NCBI RefSeq assembly: GCF_045291395.1
Contig: NZ_CP152342.1
Span: 4,092,001 to 4,156,000, forward strand
Direction: 5' to 3'
DNA length: 64,000 nt
Origin: MR-S7 sp000400995
GTDB lineage: Bacteria; Pseudomonadota; Gammaproteobacteria; Burkholderiales; Burkholderiaceae_C
The notes beneath the pieces were generated by a model. That model searched no databases. It was not told the DNA's origin and was given only the letters and a program-made list of their open reading frames with translations. A program made the translations under genes and the position numbers. Shown here one piece after another: positions 36,115 to 43,898 of the stretch (within the stretch, counting starts at the first letter, position 1; every line of letters begins with the position of its first letter).

Positions 36115-36384
36115 CTATTCGCCTTCGCCGAACTTGCCGTCGATCAGGGCCAGGAGCGCGTCCATCGCCTCCTGCTCCTGCGCGCCGTCGGTTTCTATCT
36201 CGACCTGCGCGCCCAGGCCCGCGGCCAGCATCATCACGCCCATGATGCTCTTGGCGTTGATGCGGCGGTCGCCGCGGCTCATCCAGACGTCGCAGGGGAA
36301 GCTGCCCGCCAGCTTGGTGAGCTTGGCGGAGGCGCGGGCATGCAGGCCCAGCTTATTGCTGATGGTGATGGTGTTCTTGATCAT
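36115..36384 (-). CDS. ptsH: Phosphocarrier protein HPr
   Basis: An 89-residue HPr. The active histidine is His15 in KLGLHARAS, and Ser46 lies in NAKSIMGVM, the position used by HPr kinase in bacteria that have one. ATG 36384 matches the family start. The start overlaps the end of the EIIA gene by 32 bases, and the stop is 11 bases before ptsI. Confidence 0.96.
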   Translation of the reverse strand: MIKNTITISNKLGLHARASAKLTKLAGSFPCDVWMSRGDRRINAKSIMGVMMLAAGLGAQVEIETDGAQEQEAMDALLALIDGKFGEGE

Positions 36385-36802
36385 GGGATGCACGTCGGGT
36401 CTGGTTCTGCGGCGCGGCCACGGCCACCGGCATCACGCCCTGCGCGCCGCCGGCCAGCGCGCGCTCGGCCAGGGCTTCCAGCGGCTCGGCGCGGTAGCCC
36501 ACGGCGCGCAGCAGCATGGGCAGGTTCACGCCCGCCACGAGGCGCGTGCGCACGCCGTCCACGAGGCGCTGGGCCACGTTGCACGGGGTGGCGCCGAACA
36601 CGTCGGCCAGCACGAGGACGGAGGCGCCACCCTGCTGCTGCAGCAGGATGCGCGCGGCGGCCAGCGTCTCCTCCGGCGGCTCGTTCGGCGGCACGTCCAG
36701 CGCCAGCACGTCGGATGCGCAATCGGGAAACACGTGCAGCGCGCATTCGCGCAGCGCATGGGCCAGGGGGGCGTGGGCGATGAGGAGGAGGCGCGTGTTC
36801 AT
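36353..36802 (-). CDS. PTS EIIA component, mannose family
   Basis: A 149-residue EIIA of the mannose/fructose/sorbose type. The phosphorylated histidine is His10 (LIAHAPLAHAL), and VLADVFGATPCNVAQ plus VAGVNLPMLLRA are family segments. No EIIB, EIIC or EIID genes follow, so the protein is probably a phosphorylation-dependent regulator and not part of a sugar transporter. The start ATG 36802 begins the first strand directly. First gene of the pts set. Confidence 0.92.
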   Translation of the reverse strand: MNTRLLLIAHAPLAHALRECALHVFPDCASDVLALDVPPNEPPEETLAAARILLQQQGGASVLVLADVFGATPCNVAQRLVDGVRTRLVAGVNLPMLLRAVGYRAEPLEALAERALAGGAQGVMPVAVAAPQNQTRRASHDQEHHHHQQ

Positions 36803-36822
36803 GGGCGGCAGCAATGGCCGCA

Positions 36823-37380
36823 TTATGGCTGCAGCACCAGGGCGTCGAAGAAGGTGCCGGCCACCGCCTCTCCGCGCGTTCTGTGCGGCTCGCGCGTGTA
36901 GACCACCGCATGGTAGAGGCGTGCCTGCGTGCCTTCCAGCCGGGCGAACCACACCGCCTCGGCGGCCACGGCGCTGCCATCGGGCGCGCGCCCGCGCGCG
37001 GCCATGCGCACCGACTGCGGCAGGTCCAGCGCGCGGGCGGGAACGAAGCGCGCATGCGGCCCGTCGGGCGGTTCAGCCTGCATGCGCCCGCGCACCGCCG
37101 CGCGCCACACGTCCAGCGTGGCGCCGGCCTGGGACGGGTCGGCCAGCAGCAGGTGCGAGACCGCGAACGTGGCGCCGTCGGCCTCGCAGCCGGTCATGGC
37201 CAGCTCCACCGGGCCGCGCCCCAGGTCCACCGGGCGCGTGGCGTGTTCGGGCTTGCAGGGCAGGGAGAGGGTGAGGCCGGCCTCGGGGATGGACACGCTG
37301 CGCCAGTTCAGCGCGGGGCTGCAGGCGGCCAGCGCACAGGCGCTGGCGCTGGCGATGGCAAAGAAAAGGCGACGGAGCAT
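36823..37380 (-). CDS. Putative lipoprotein
   Basis: A 185-residue protein starting with a lipoprotein signal (MLRRLFFAIASASACALAAC, Cys20). The mature part begins with SVSIPEAGLTLSLPCKPE and contains VDLGRGPVELAMTGCEADGATFAVSH, which looks like a beta-rich periplasmic domain of unknown family. It starts 96 bases from the divergent thioredoxin gene and ends 20 bases before EIIA, so it may be the first cistron upstream of the pts genes. No function is proposed. Confidence 0.78.
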   Translation of the reverse strand: MLRRLFFAIASASACALAACSPALNWRSVSIPEAGLTLSLPCKPEHATRPVDLGRGPVELAMTGCEADGATFAVSHLLLADPSQAGATLDVWRAAVRGRMQAEPPDGPHARFVPARALDLPQSVRMAARGRAPDGSAVAAEAVWFARLEGTQARLYHAVVYTREPHRTRGEAVAGTFFDALVLQP

Positions 37381-37476
37381 GGCGCGGATTATTTCCCCGA
37401 ACTTCCGCGCGCGGCGGCGATCCACCCTGCGGCACAATGGGCGCAGCATGCGCGCGAACGACGGGGAATCCAGGAT

Positions 37477-37980
37477 ATGCAAGTGAAGAAGTGGCTGGTA
37501 GCGGGCGCCGTGGCGGCATGTGCCGCCGTGGCGGCGGTGGTGGTGCTGGGCACCGGGGCGTCGGCCGCGCCGCAGTCCACCTTCGTATTGCTCGACGGCT
37601 CGCGCCAGACCACCCAGGATCTGCGCGGCAAGGTCGCGCTGGTGAACTTCTGGGCCACGAGCTGCACGACGTGCGTGGCGGAAATGCCCGAGATCGTCGC
37701 CACCTACGACAAGTTCAAGGACCGCGGCTTCGAAACCCTGGCCGTCGCCATGAGCTACGACCCGCCGAGCTACGTGGTGAACTTCACCGAGACGCGCAAG
37801 CTGCCGTTCAAGGTGGCCATCGACAACACCGGCGAAGTGGCCCGCGCCTGGGGCGATGTGAAGCTGACGCCCTCCACCTTCATCGTCAACAAGCGCGGGG
37901 AGATCGTGAAGAGCTTCGTGGGCGCCCCCGATTTCGCGGAGCTGCACAAGCTCATCGAGCGCCTGCTGGCCGAGGCCTGA
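37477..37980 (+). CDS. TlpA-like thioredoxin family protein
   Basis: A 167-residue membrane-anchored or exported thiol-disulfide protein. An N-terminal hydrophobic segment (residues about 6-30) precedes a thioredoxin fold with the active site WATSCTTC and the cis-proline region LTPSTFIV. TlpA/ResA relatives keep periplasmic cysteines reduced, for example in cytochrome c maturation; cytochrome genes stand just downstream, but that link is an inference. The start is ATG 37477, with CAGGA six bases upstream. Confidence 0.88.
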   Translation: MQVKKWLVAGAVAACAAVAAVVVLGTGASAAPQSTFVLLDGSRQTTQDLRGKVALVNFWATSCTTCVAEMPEIVATYDKFKDRGFETLAVAMSYDPPSYVVNFTETRKLPFKVAIDNTGEVARAWGDVKLTPSTFIVNKRGEIVKSFVGAPDFAELHKLIERLLAEA

Positions 37981-38001
37981 TCCCTCCTGCCGCCCCCAAA
38001 A

Positions 38002-38038
38002 GCAAAAGGCCGATTTCGTTAAGAAATCGGCCTTTTGC
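38002..38038. terminator. Strong terminator overlapping repeat R9
   Basis: GCAAAAGGCCGATTTC pairs with its perfect complement across a GTTAA loop: 16 base pairs, with T-runs inside the arm. The right arm is the end of repeat R9 and the left arm is an inverted copy of that same end. Confidence 0.88.
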
Positions 38039-38077
38039 GCTTGACTGGCAAGCGCCAGCAGCTATTCAAACGATAGC
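38023..38077 (-). repeat. Dispersed hairpin repeat, copy R9
   Basis: Minus-oriented copy between the convergent thioredoxin and cytochrome c' genes. The minus strand reads GCTATC / GAATAGC, then the perfect stem GCGCTTG / CAAGCGC around CCAGT, then AAAAGGCCGATTTC. Its tail forms half of the terminator. Confidence 0.88.
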
Positions 38078-38083
38078 GCCGGA

Positions 38084-38545
38084 TCAGCGGTCGCGGTAGG
38101 CATCGTGGCAGGCCTTGCAGGAATTGGCCGCGGGGCCGAAGGCGGCCTTCAGGTTGTCCAGGTTGCCGGTCTTGGCCGCCGCGGCCAGTTTGGCGGACTC
38201 GGCCACGAGCTTGTCGGCATGCTCCTGGAACTTGGCCTGCTCGGTCCACACGCCGGCCTTGGCCTTGTGGGGGGCGCCCTTGTCCGTGCCCGGGCCGAAG
38301 CCGGCCCAGGGCAGGCTGGCCAGCGAGGCCACCACGTCGGCGTTCTGCTGCGCGGCCTTGGCGTCGAACGGCACGCGGCCGTTGGCCATGGCGCCCAGGC
38401 GCGAGAAATGCTGGCCCATGACGAACAGGGCGCCCTGGCGGTACTTGATGGCGTCCTCGGGCTTGGCGAACTGGGCCGCGGCGGGCAGCGACAGCAGCAG
38501 ACCCGCCGAAGCGGCGGCGGCGAAGGCGATGGATTTCAGCGACAT
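38084..38545 (-). CDS. Cytochrome c' (class II cytochrome c)
   Basis: A 153-residue exported cytochrome. The signal peptide ends near LPAAAQ, and the four-helix domain carries a C-terminal haem site CKACH (CHDAYR), as in cytochromes c'. AKPEDAIKYRQGALFVMGQH gives the first helix. Such proteins bind nitric oxide or shuttle electrons in the periplasm. It is divergent from a cytochrome b561 gene, a pairing seen often in these bacteria, so the membrane b561 is a plausible electron partner. Confidence 0.92.
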   Translation of the reverse strand: MSLKSIAFAAAASAGLLLSLPAAAQFAKPEDAIKYRQGALFVMGQHFSRLGAMANGRVPFDAKAAQQNADVVASLASLPWAGFGPGTDKGAPHKAKAGVWTEQAKFQEHADKLVAESAKLAAAAKTGNLDNLKAAFGPAANSCKACHDAYRDR

Positions 38546-38713
38546 GGCGATGGCACCTTTCTTTTTCGTGGGGTTGAACGGCGCCAAGTATCCGCTGGCG
38601 CCGGTCCGGCGGGAGGCCAAGCACGGGCAATCTCGTCGGATATACCGCAAGGCGCCCTCTCTGCGGCCTGGGCAGAATATCCTGCAACGTCATTGCCTTT
38701 GCTGAAATCTGCC

Positions 38714-39376
38714 ATGCAACACACGGTCCGTGTCTGGGATCTGCCCACCCGCCTGTTCCACTGGTCGCTGGCGGCCACCACCATCGCCCTGGTCGCCACC
38801 GCCAAGCTGGGCGGCAACGCCATGGAATGGCACCTGCGGCTGGGCTACGTGATGCTGGCGCTGCTGGTGTTCCGCCTGGTCTGGGGGCTGATGGGCGGGC
38901 GCTGGTCGCGCTTCGCGAGCTTTCTCTACTCCCCCACCCGCCTGTGGCGCTACCTGCGCGGCGGCGGGGAGGACGACGTGGGCCACTCCCCGCTGGGCGC
39001 GCTGTCGGTGTTCGCCCTGCTCGCCGTGCTGCTGCTGCAGGTAGGCAGCGGCCTGGTGAGCGATGACGAGATCGCCTTCGCCGGCCCGCTCACGCGCTTC
39101 GTCCCGGGCAGCGTGGTGGGGCAGGCCACGTGGTACCACAAGGACGTGGGCCAGTACCTGCTCTATGCCCTCGTCGGGCTGCACCTGCTGGCCATCCTGT
39201 TCTACGTGCTGGTGCGCAAGCGCACGCTGGTGCGCCCGATGCTGGGGGGCGACAAGCAATTGCCGCGGCCCGCATCGCCCTCGCGCGACGACATGGCCTC
39301 CCGCGCGGGCGCGGCCGTCGTGCTGGCGCTGAGCGGTGCGCTGGCCTGGTGGGTGTCGGGCCTGGGGGCTTTCTGA
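38714..39376 (+). CDS. Cytochrome b561-like membrane protein
   Basis: A 220-residue integral membrane cytochrome b of the b561/hydrogenase-b family. Four or five membrane helices are visible, with haem-ligand candidates in RLFHWSLAA, MEWHLRLGY, TWYHKDVGQ and VGLHLLAI. It would pass electrons from the quinone pool to a periplasmic acceptor; the divergent cytochrome c' is the obvious candidate. ATG 38714 has no strong ribosome-binding site. Confidence 0.9.
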   Translation: MQHTVRVWDLPTRLFHWSLAATTIALVATAKLGGNAMEWHLRLGYVMLALLVFRLVWGLMGGRWSRFASFLYSPTRLWRYLRGGGEDDVGHSPLGALSVFALLAVLLLQVGSGLVSDDEIAFAGPLTRFVPGSVVGQATWYHKDVGQYLLYALVGLHLLAILFYVLVRKRTLVRPMLGGDKQLPRPASPSRDDMASRAGAAVVLALSGALAWWVSGLGAF

Positions 39377-39438
39377 CGCCCCTCCCGGAGCATGCGGCTA
39401 CACTGACTCTTCATCGTCAGCCGAACACAACGCCACCA

Positions 39439-39933
39439 GTGGACCAGCCACCCGCCGTCACCCTGTTCATTCCCACCCAGCCGCATGAGATGGATGCGGT
39501 GCGCGCCATCTTCCAGGAATACGCCGACAGCCTGGACGTGGACCTGGCATTCCAGGACTTCGCCCAGGAGATGGCAGACCTGCCGGGCGACTATGCCGCG
39601 CCGCGCGGCCAGATCCTGCTGGCCGAGGTCGAAGGCAGCATCGCCGGCTGCTGCGCCCTGCGCCCCCTGGACTCCGCCGACTACCCCAACGCCAGCGAGA
39701 TGAAGCGCCTGTACGTACGCAAGGCCTTCCGCGGCTTCGGGCTCGGCCGGCAGCTGGCCGAGGCCATCCTGGATGCGGCGCGCCAGGCCGGCTATGCCTG
39801 CGTGCTGCTGGACACGCTGGACGGCATGGAGTCGGCCCGCGCGCTCTATGCGGAGCTGAGTTTCGTGGAGATCCCGCCCTACTACCACAACCCCATCGCG
39901 GGCTCGCATTACCTGAAAGCCGACATTTCTTGA
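39439..39933 (+). CDS. GNAT family N-acetyltransferase
   Basis: A 164-residue acetyltransferase. The acetyl-CoA loop is seen as RKAFRGFGLGRQLAEAIL, preceded by MKRLYVR and followed by ALYAELSFVEIPPYY, the usual GNAT order. The substrate is unknown. I took the GTG at 39439 as start because the fold (VTLFIPTQPHEMDAV) begins shortly after; an ATG 17 codons downstream would truncate the first strand. The start has no clear ribosome-binding site. Confidence 0.87.
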   Translation: MDQPPAVTLFIPTQPHEMDAVRAIFQEYADSLDVDLAFQDFAQEMADLPGDYAAPRGQILLAEVEGSIAGCCALRPLDSADYPNASEMKRLYVRKAFRGFGLGRQLAEAILDAARQAGYACVLLDTLDGMESARALYAELSFVEIPPYYHNPIAGSHYLKADIS

Positions 39934-39990
39934 GCCTTTCAGGCCTCTAGCGCCCGTCCAGCAAGCGCAAGCAGCTCTCTTTTAGATAGC
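39934..39990 (-). repeat. Dispersed hairpin repeat, copy R10
   Basis: Minus-oriented copy directly after the acetyltransferase stop. The minus strand has GCTATCT / AGAGAGC, the stem GCGCTTG / CGGGCGC around CTGGA (two G-T wobbles), then AGGCC / GGCT as a third small hairpin. Confidence 0.85.
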
Positions 39991-40029
39991 AAAACGCCAC
40001 GCCTGCAGTGTGCAGGCGTGGCGTTTTGC
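39989..40029. terminator. Bidirectional terminator before the peroxiredoxin
   Basis: A perfect 19-pair stem, GCAAAACGCCACGCCTGCA with its complement, around a GTG loop. T-runs on both strands are within the arms. It serves the convergent acetyltransferase and peroxiredoxin genes. Confidence 0.9.
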
Positions 40030-40046
40030 GAAAGGGCGCAGCAGCT

Positions 40047-40553
40047 TTATGCGCGCGCCTGGGAGAGCAGCGTGGCTGCGTCGCTGACCTCGAACTTGCC
40101 GGGCGCCTCGACGTTGAGCGCCACCACCTTCCCGTCCTTCACGAGCATGGAATAGCGGTTGCTGCGCAGACCCAGGCCCTTGCCATTGAGGTCCAGCGTC
40201 AGGCCCGTGGCCTTGGCGAAGGCCGCGTCGCCATCGGCCAGCATGCGCACCTTGCCATCGGTCTTCTGGTCGCGAGCCCAGGCGCCCATCACGAAGGCGT
40301 CGTTCACCGACAGGCACCAGATCTCGTCAACCCCGACGGCCTTGAGCGCCTCGGCATTCTCGACATAGCCCGGCACGTGCTTGGCCGAGCAGGTCGGCGT
40401 GAAGGCGCCCGGCACGGCGAACAGGGCGATCGTCTTGCCCGCGGCGGCCTTCTGCGCGTCCACCGGGTTGGGGCCGATGCTGCAGCCGTTGCCTTCGACC
40501 TCCGAATATTCCATCAGCGTGATGGCGGGCAGGGTGTCGCCGACTTTGATCAT
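40047..40553 (-). CDS. Peroxiredoxin (Prx5 / AhpE type)
   Basis: A 168-residue thiol peroxidase. The peroxidatic cysteine is in PGAFTPTCSAKHVPGY, the Prx5-group signature, with the later SVNDAFVMGAW and GLGLRSNRYSML. No glutaredoxin domain is fused. It reduces hydrogen peroxide and alkyl peroxides in the cytoplasm. ATG 40553 starts the fold (MIKVGDTLP). It stands downstream of the ribosomal S10 terminator. Confidence 0.93.
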   Translation of the reverse strand: MIKVGDTLPAITLMEYSEVEGNGCSIGPNPVDAQKAAAGKTIALFAVPGAFTPTCSAKHVPGYVENAEALKAVGVDEIWCLSVNDAFVMGAWARDQKTDGKVRMLADGDAAFAKATGLTLDLNGKGLGLRSNRYSMLVKDGKVVALNVEAPGKFEVSDAATLLSQARA

Positions 40554-40576
40554 GGGATGCTCCTTGTGCATGGATG

Positions 40577-40606
40577 AAAAAAAACGACCCACATTGTGGG
40601 TCGTTT
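40577..40606 (-). terminator. Terminator of the S10 ribosomal operon
   Basis: On the minus strand AAACGACCCAC pairs with GTGGGTCGTTT around a three-base loop and runs into eight T residues. It closes the operon after rpsQ. Confidence 0.92.
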
Positions 40607-40643
40607 CTCATGGCCCTGGCGGGAGGCCAGGTTTGCGCGGGTC

Positions 40644-40913
40644 TTAGACCAGCGCTGCCTTTTGCACCAGGCGCGTAGCGACCCAGTTCTTGGTCTTGGA
40701 CAGCGGACGGCTTTCCGTGATCTCGATGGTGTCGCCCAGCTTGTACTCGCCATTTTCGTCATGGGCGTGGTACTTGCTCGACTTGATCATGATCTTGTCG
40801 TAGATCGGGTGCTTCACGCGGCGCTCGACCAGGACCGTCACGGTCTTGGCGCGCTTGTCGCTGACCACCTTGCCAACCAAGGTGCGCTTGAGGGATGTTT
40901 TAGCTTCCGTCAT
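40644..40913 (-). CDS. rpsQ: Ribosomal protein S17
   Basis: An 89-residue S17, a 16S rRNA-binding protein of the small subunit. It shows RTLVGKVVSDKRAKTVTV and KVGDTIEI-like GDTIEITESRPLSKTK. It is the last gene of the operon here; the spc genes that often follow are absent. Confidence 0.97.
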   Translation of the reverse strand: MTEAKTSLKRTLVGKVVSDKRAKTVTVLVERRVKHPIYDKIMIKSSKYHAHDENGEYKLGDTIEITESRPLSKTKNWVATRLVQKAALV

Positions 40914-40922
40914 GTCGGCTCC

Positions 40923-41120
40923 TTACTTGGCGGCTTGCTTTTCAGCAAGAATGGTCTTGGCGCGCGCGATGTCGCGGCGCGTGGCGCGCAGCGTACCGGT
41001 ATTGCCCAGTTGCTGCGTGGCCTTCTGCATGCGCAGGCCGAAATGGGCCTTTTGCAGCGACTTGATTTCGGCTTCGATGCCGGCCACGTCCTTTTGGCGG
41101 AGTTCAGCAGCTTTCGTCAT
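40923..41120 (-). CDS. rpmC: Ribosomal protein L29
   Basis: A 65-residue L29, at the peptide exit of the large subunit. TKAAELRQKDVAGIEAEIKSL and the second helix with TLRATRRDIARAKTIL are typical. Nine bases separate it from rpsQ. Confidence 0.97.
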   Translation of the reverse strand: MTKAAELRQKDVAGIEAEIKSLQKAHFGLRMQKATQQLGNTGTLRATRRDIARAKTILAEKQAAK

Positions 41121-41131
41121 GTTGATTCTCC

Positions 41132-41548
41132 TTAAGCGCCAATCTGACGGGCGACGAACGTGGTGCGCAGCGGCAGCTTGGCGGCAGCCAGGCGGAACGC
41201 TTCACGGGCCAGTTCTTCGGGCACGCCGACGATCTCGAACACGATCTTGCCGGGCTGGATCTCGGCCACGTAGTACTCGGGGTTGCCCTTGCCGTTACCC
41301 ATACGCACTTCTGCGGGCTTGGTGGAGATCGGCTTGTCGGGGAACACACGGATCCAGATGCGGCCGCCGCGCTTGACGTGGCGGGAGATCGCACGGCGTG
41401 CGGCCTCGATCTGGCGGGCCGTCAGACGGCCACGGTCCGTGCACTTCAGACCGAAGTCACCGAAAGCCACCGAATTGCCACGCGTGGCGACGCCGGTGTT
41501 GCGGCCTTTTTGCTCCTTGCGGAACTTGCGGCGAGCAGGTTGCAGCAT
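41132..41548 (-). CDS. rplP: Ribosomal protein L16
   Basis: A 138-residue L16, needed for the A-site side of the peptidyl transferase centre. MLQPARRKFRKEQKG, GRLTARQIEAARRAI and KPISTKPAEVRMGNGKG are standard. It directly follows rpsC. Confidence 0.98.
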   Translation of the reverse strand: MLQPARRKFRKEQKGRNTGVATRGNSVAFGDFGLKCTDRGRLTARQIEAARRAISRHVKRGGRIWIRVFPDKPISTKPAEVRMGNGKGNPEYYVAEIQPGKIVFEIVGVPEELAREAFRLAAAKLPLRTTFVARQIGA

Positions 41549-41550
41549 GT

Positions 41551-42426
41551 TTATTCTCCTTTGCCGTCCGCTGCTGTAGCGGGCGCGTCAGTCTTGCGAA
41601 CGCGCTTAACGGCGGTTGCGTCGGCGCCACCGGCGCCAGCGGGCTTGTCGCTGCCATCGGCAGGAGCGGCATTGCCACCCATCGGACGGCGTGCACCACC
41701 ACGGCCTGCGCGGTCGCCAGGGCGGCCATCGCGGCGGGGGCCACGGGGACGGCGCTCTTCTTCAGGGCGCGGCGTCTCGGCAGCAGGCAGGTCGTTGCGG
41801 CCCAGCGTGTCGCCCTTGTAGACCCACACCTTCACGCCGATCACACCGTAGGTGGTCTTGGCTTCGGAGGTGCCGTAGTCGATGTCGGCGCGCAGGGTGT
41901 GCAGCGGCACGCGGCCTTCGCGGTACCACTCGGTACGTGCGATTTCGATGCCGTTCAGGCGGCCCGACGACATGATCTTGATGCCCTGCGCGCCCAGGCG
42001 CATCGCGTTCTGCATGGCGCGCTTCATGGCGCGGCGGAACATGATGCGCTTTTCGAGCTGCTGGGTGATCGAGTCGGCGATCAGCTTGGCATCGATTTCG
42101 GGCTTGCGCACTTCCTCGATGTTCACCGCGACCGGCACGCCCAGGCGGGTGGCGAGTTCCTTCTTCAGGTTCTCGATGTCCTCGCCCTTCTTGCCGATCA
42201 CGACGCCCGGACGTGCCGAGTAGATCGTGATGCGGGCGTTCTTGGCAGGGCGCTCGATCAGCACGCGCGACACGGCGGCGTTCTTGAGCTTGGCCTTCAG
42301 GTACTCGCGCACCTTGATGTCTTCGGCCAGCATGCCGGCGAAGTCACGGTTGCTCGCGTACCAGCGGCTGGCCCAGTTGCGGCTCACAGCAAGGCGGAAG
42401 CCGGTAGGATGGATTTTCTGTCCCAT
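41551..42426 (-). CDS. rpsC: Ribosomal protein S3, with C-terminal extension
   Basis: A 291-residue S3, which helps form the mRNA entry of the small subunit. The KH domain has ITIYSARPGVVIGKKGEDI. Beyond the core, a basic, proline/glycine/arginine-rich tail of about 75 residues (from PRPEEERRPRGPRRD) extends past the common length of 210-235. The tail is in frame and ends at a normal stop two bases before rplP. Confidence 0.97.
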   Translation of the reverse strand: MGQKIHPTGFRLAVSRNWASRWYASNRDFAGMLAEDIKVREYLKAKLKNAAVSRVLIERPAKNARITIYSARPGVVIGKKGEDIENLKKELATRLGVPVAVNIEEVRKPEIDAKLIADSITQQLEKRIMFRRAMKRAMQNAMRLGAQGIKIMSSGRLNGIEIARTEWYREGRVPLHTLRADIDYGTSEAKTTYGVIGVKVWVYKGDTLGRNDLPAAETPRPEEERRPRGPRRDGRPGDRAGRGGARRPMGGNAAPADGSDKPAGAGGADATAVKRVRKTDAPATAADGKGE

Positions 42427-42442
42427 ATTCTTCCCTTTGGCC

Positions 42443-42775
42443 TCAGTTGCCCACGGTCACGTAGATGTGGCAGGTCGGCTTGCTGATGCGGTTGCCGCGG
42501 CCCTTGGCGCGCGCGGTGAAGCGCTTGAGCGTGGTGCCCTGCTCGACGAAGATGGTCTTGACCTTCAGCTCGTCGATATCGGCGCCGTCGTTGTGCTCGG
42601 CGTTGGCGATGGCGGACTCCAGCACCTTCTTGACGATCACGGCAGCTTTTTTCTGCGTGAAAGCCAGGATGTTCAGGGCTTGATCCACCTTCTTGCCGCG
42701 GATCAGATCCGCGACCAGGCGACCCTTGTCAACCGACAAGCGGACGCCACGGAGGACTGCACGTGTTTCAGACAT
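42443..42775 (-). CDS. rplV: Ribosomal protein L22
   Basis: A 110-residue L22, lining the peptide exit tunnel. VRLSVDKGRLVADLIRGKKV and the extended hairpin ending RAKGRGNRISKPTCHI are typical; the hairpin is the site of macrolide resistance changes in other bacteria and looks unaltered. Confidence 0.98.
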   Translation of the reverse strand: MSETRAVLRGVRLSVDKGRLVADLIRGKKVDQALNILAFTQKKAAVIVKKVLESAIANAEHNDGADIDELKVKTIFVEQGTTLKRFTARAKGRGNRISKPTCHIYVTVGN

Positions 42776-42784
42776 GGTCGTTCC

Positions 42785-43060
42785 TTACTTCTTGGCCTTC
42801 TTGTCGGCGGGGTGACCCTTGAAGGTGCGCGTCAGGGCGAATTCGCCCAGCTTGTGGCCCACCATCTGGTCGGTAACGTAGACCGGCACGTGCTGCTTGC
42901 CGTTGTGCACGGCAATGGTCAGGCCGATGAAATCGGGCAGAACCATGGAGCGACGCGACCAGGTCTTGACGGGCTTCTTGTCCTTGGTGGCGATGGCCTT
43001 CTCGACCTTGGCCAGCAAGTGATGGTCAACAAACGGACCCTTTTTGAGAGAGCGAGTCAT
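42785..43060 (-). CDS. rpsS: Ribosomal protein S19
   Basis: A 91-residue S19 of the small-subunit head. MTRSLKKGPFVDHHLL and GRKHVP-like GKQHVPVYVTDQMVGHKLGEF are standard. Located between rplB and rplV, as is normal. Confidence 0.98.
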   Translation of the reverse strand: MTRSLKKGPFVDHHLLAKVEKAIATKDKKPVKTWSRRSMVLPDFIGLTIAVHNGKQHVPVYVTDQMVGHKLGEFALTRTFKGHPADKKAKK

Positions 43061-43070
43061 TTGCTACCCC

Positions 43071-43895
43071 TTACTTCTTGCGGCGCGACACGATCATGGT
43101 CTGTGTGCGCTTGTTGTTACGGGTACGGTAGCCCTTCGTCAGGTTGCCCCATGGGTCAACCGCATGACGGCCTTCACCGGTACGGCCCTCGCCACCACCG
43201 TGCGGGTGGTCGATCGGGTTCATGGCAACGCCACGCACCGTCGGGCGGATACCCATCCAGCGCTTCACGCCGGCCTTGCCGAGCTGGCGCAGGCTGTGTT
43301 CTTCGTTGGCGACTTCGCCGATCGTGGCGCGGCACTCGATGTGGATCTTGCGCACTTCGCCCGAACGCATACGCACCTGGGCGTAGATGCCTTCGCGGGC
43401 CAGCAGCGTGGCGGACGTACCGGCCGAGCGGGCGATCTGGGCACCGGCACCGGGCTTGAGCTCGATGCAGTGGATGGTCGAACCCACCGGGATGTTGCGG
43501 ATCGGCAGCGTGTTGCCCACGCGGATCGGGGCTTCGGAGCCGCTCACGATGGTCGCGCCCACTTCCAGGTTGCGCGGAGCGATGATGTAGCGGCGCTCGC
43601 CGTCGGCATAGCACACCAGGGCGATGTGGGCCGTGCGGTTCGGGTCGTACTCGATGCGCTCCACCTTGGCGGGGATGGCGTCCTTGTTGCGACGGAAGTC
43701 CACCACGCGGTAGTGGTGCTTGTGGCCACCGCCCTTGTGGCGGGTGGTGATGTGGCCGTTGTTGTTACGGCCAGCCTTCTGGTGCTGGGGTTCCAGCAGA
43801 GCAGCGAACGCCTCACCCTTGTACAGGTGGTTGCGCGTCACCTTCACCGTGCCACGCTGGCCCGGGGTGGTGGGTTTCAACTTGATAACGGCCAT
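43071..43895 (-). CDS. rplB: Ribosomal protein L2
   Basis: A 274-residue L2, a core 23S rRNA-binding protein near the peptidyl transferase centre. The conserved HPHGGGEGR loop near the C-terminus is present, as are RDKDAIPAKV-like KDAIPAKVERIEYDPNR segments. Confidence 0.98.
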   Translation of the reverse strand: MAVIKLKPTTPGQRGTVKVTRNHLYKGEAFAALLEPQHQKAGRNNNGHITTRHKGGGHKHHYRVVDFRRNKDAIPAKVERIEYDPNRTAHIALVCYADGERRYIIAPRNLEVGATIVSGSEAPIRVGNTLPIRNIPVGSTIHCIELKPGAGAQIARSAGTSATLLAREGIYAQVRMRSGEVRKIHIECRATIGEVANEEHSLRQLGKAGVKRWMGIRPTVRGVAMNPIDHPHGGGEGRTGEGRHAVDPWGNLTKGYRTRNNKRTQTMIVSRRKK

Positions 43896-43898
43896 GGT

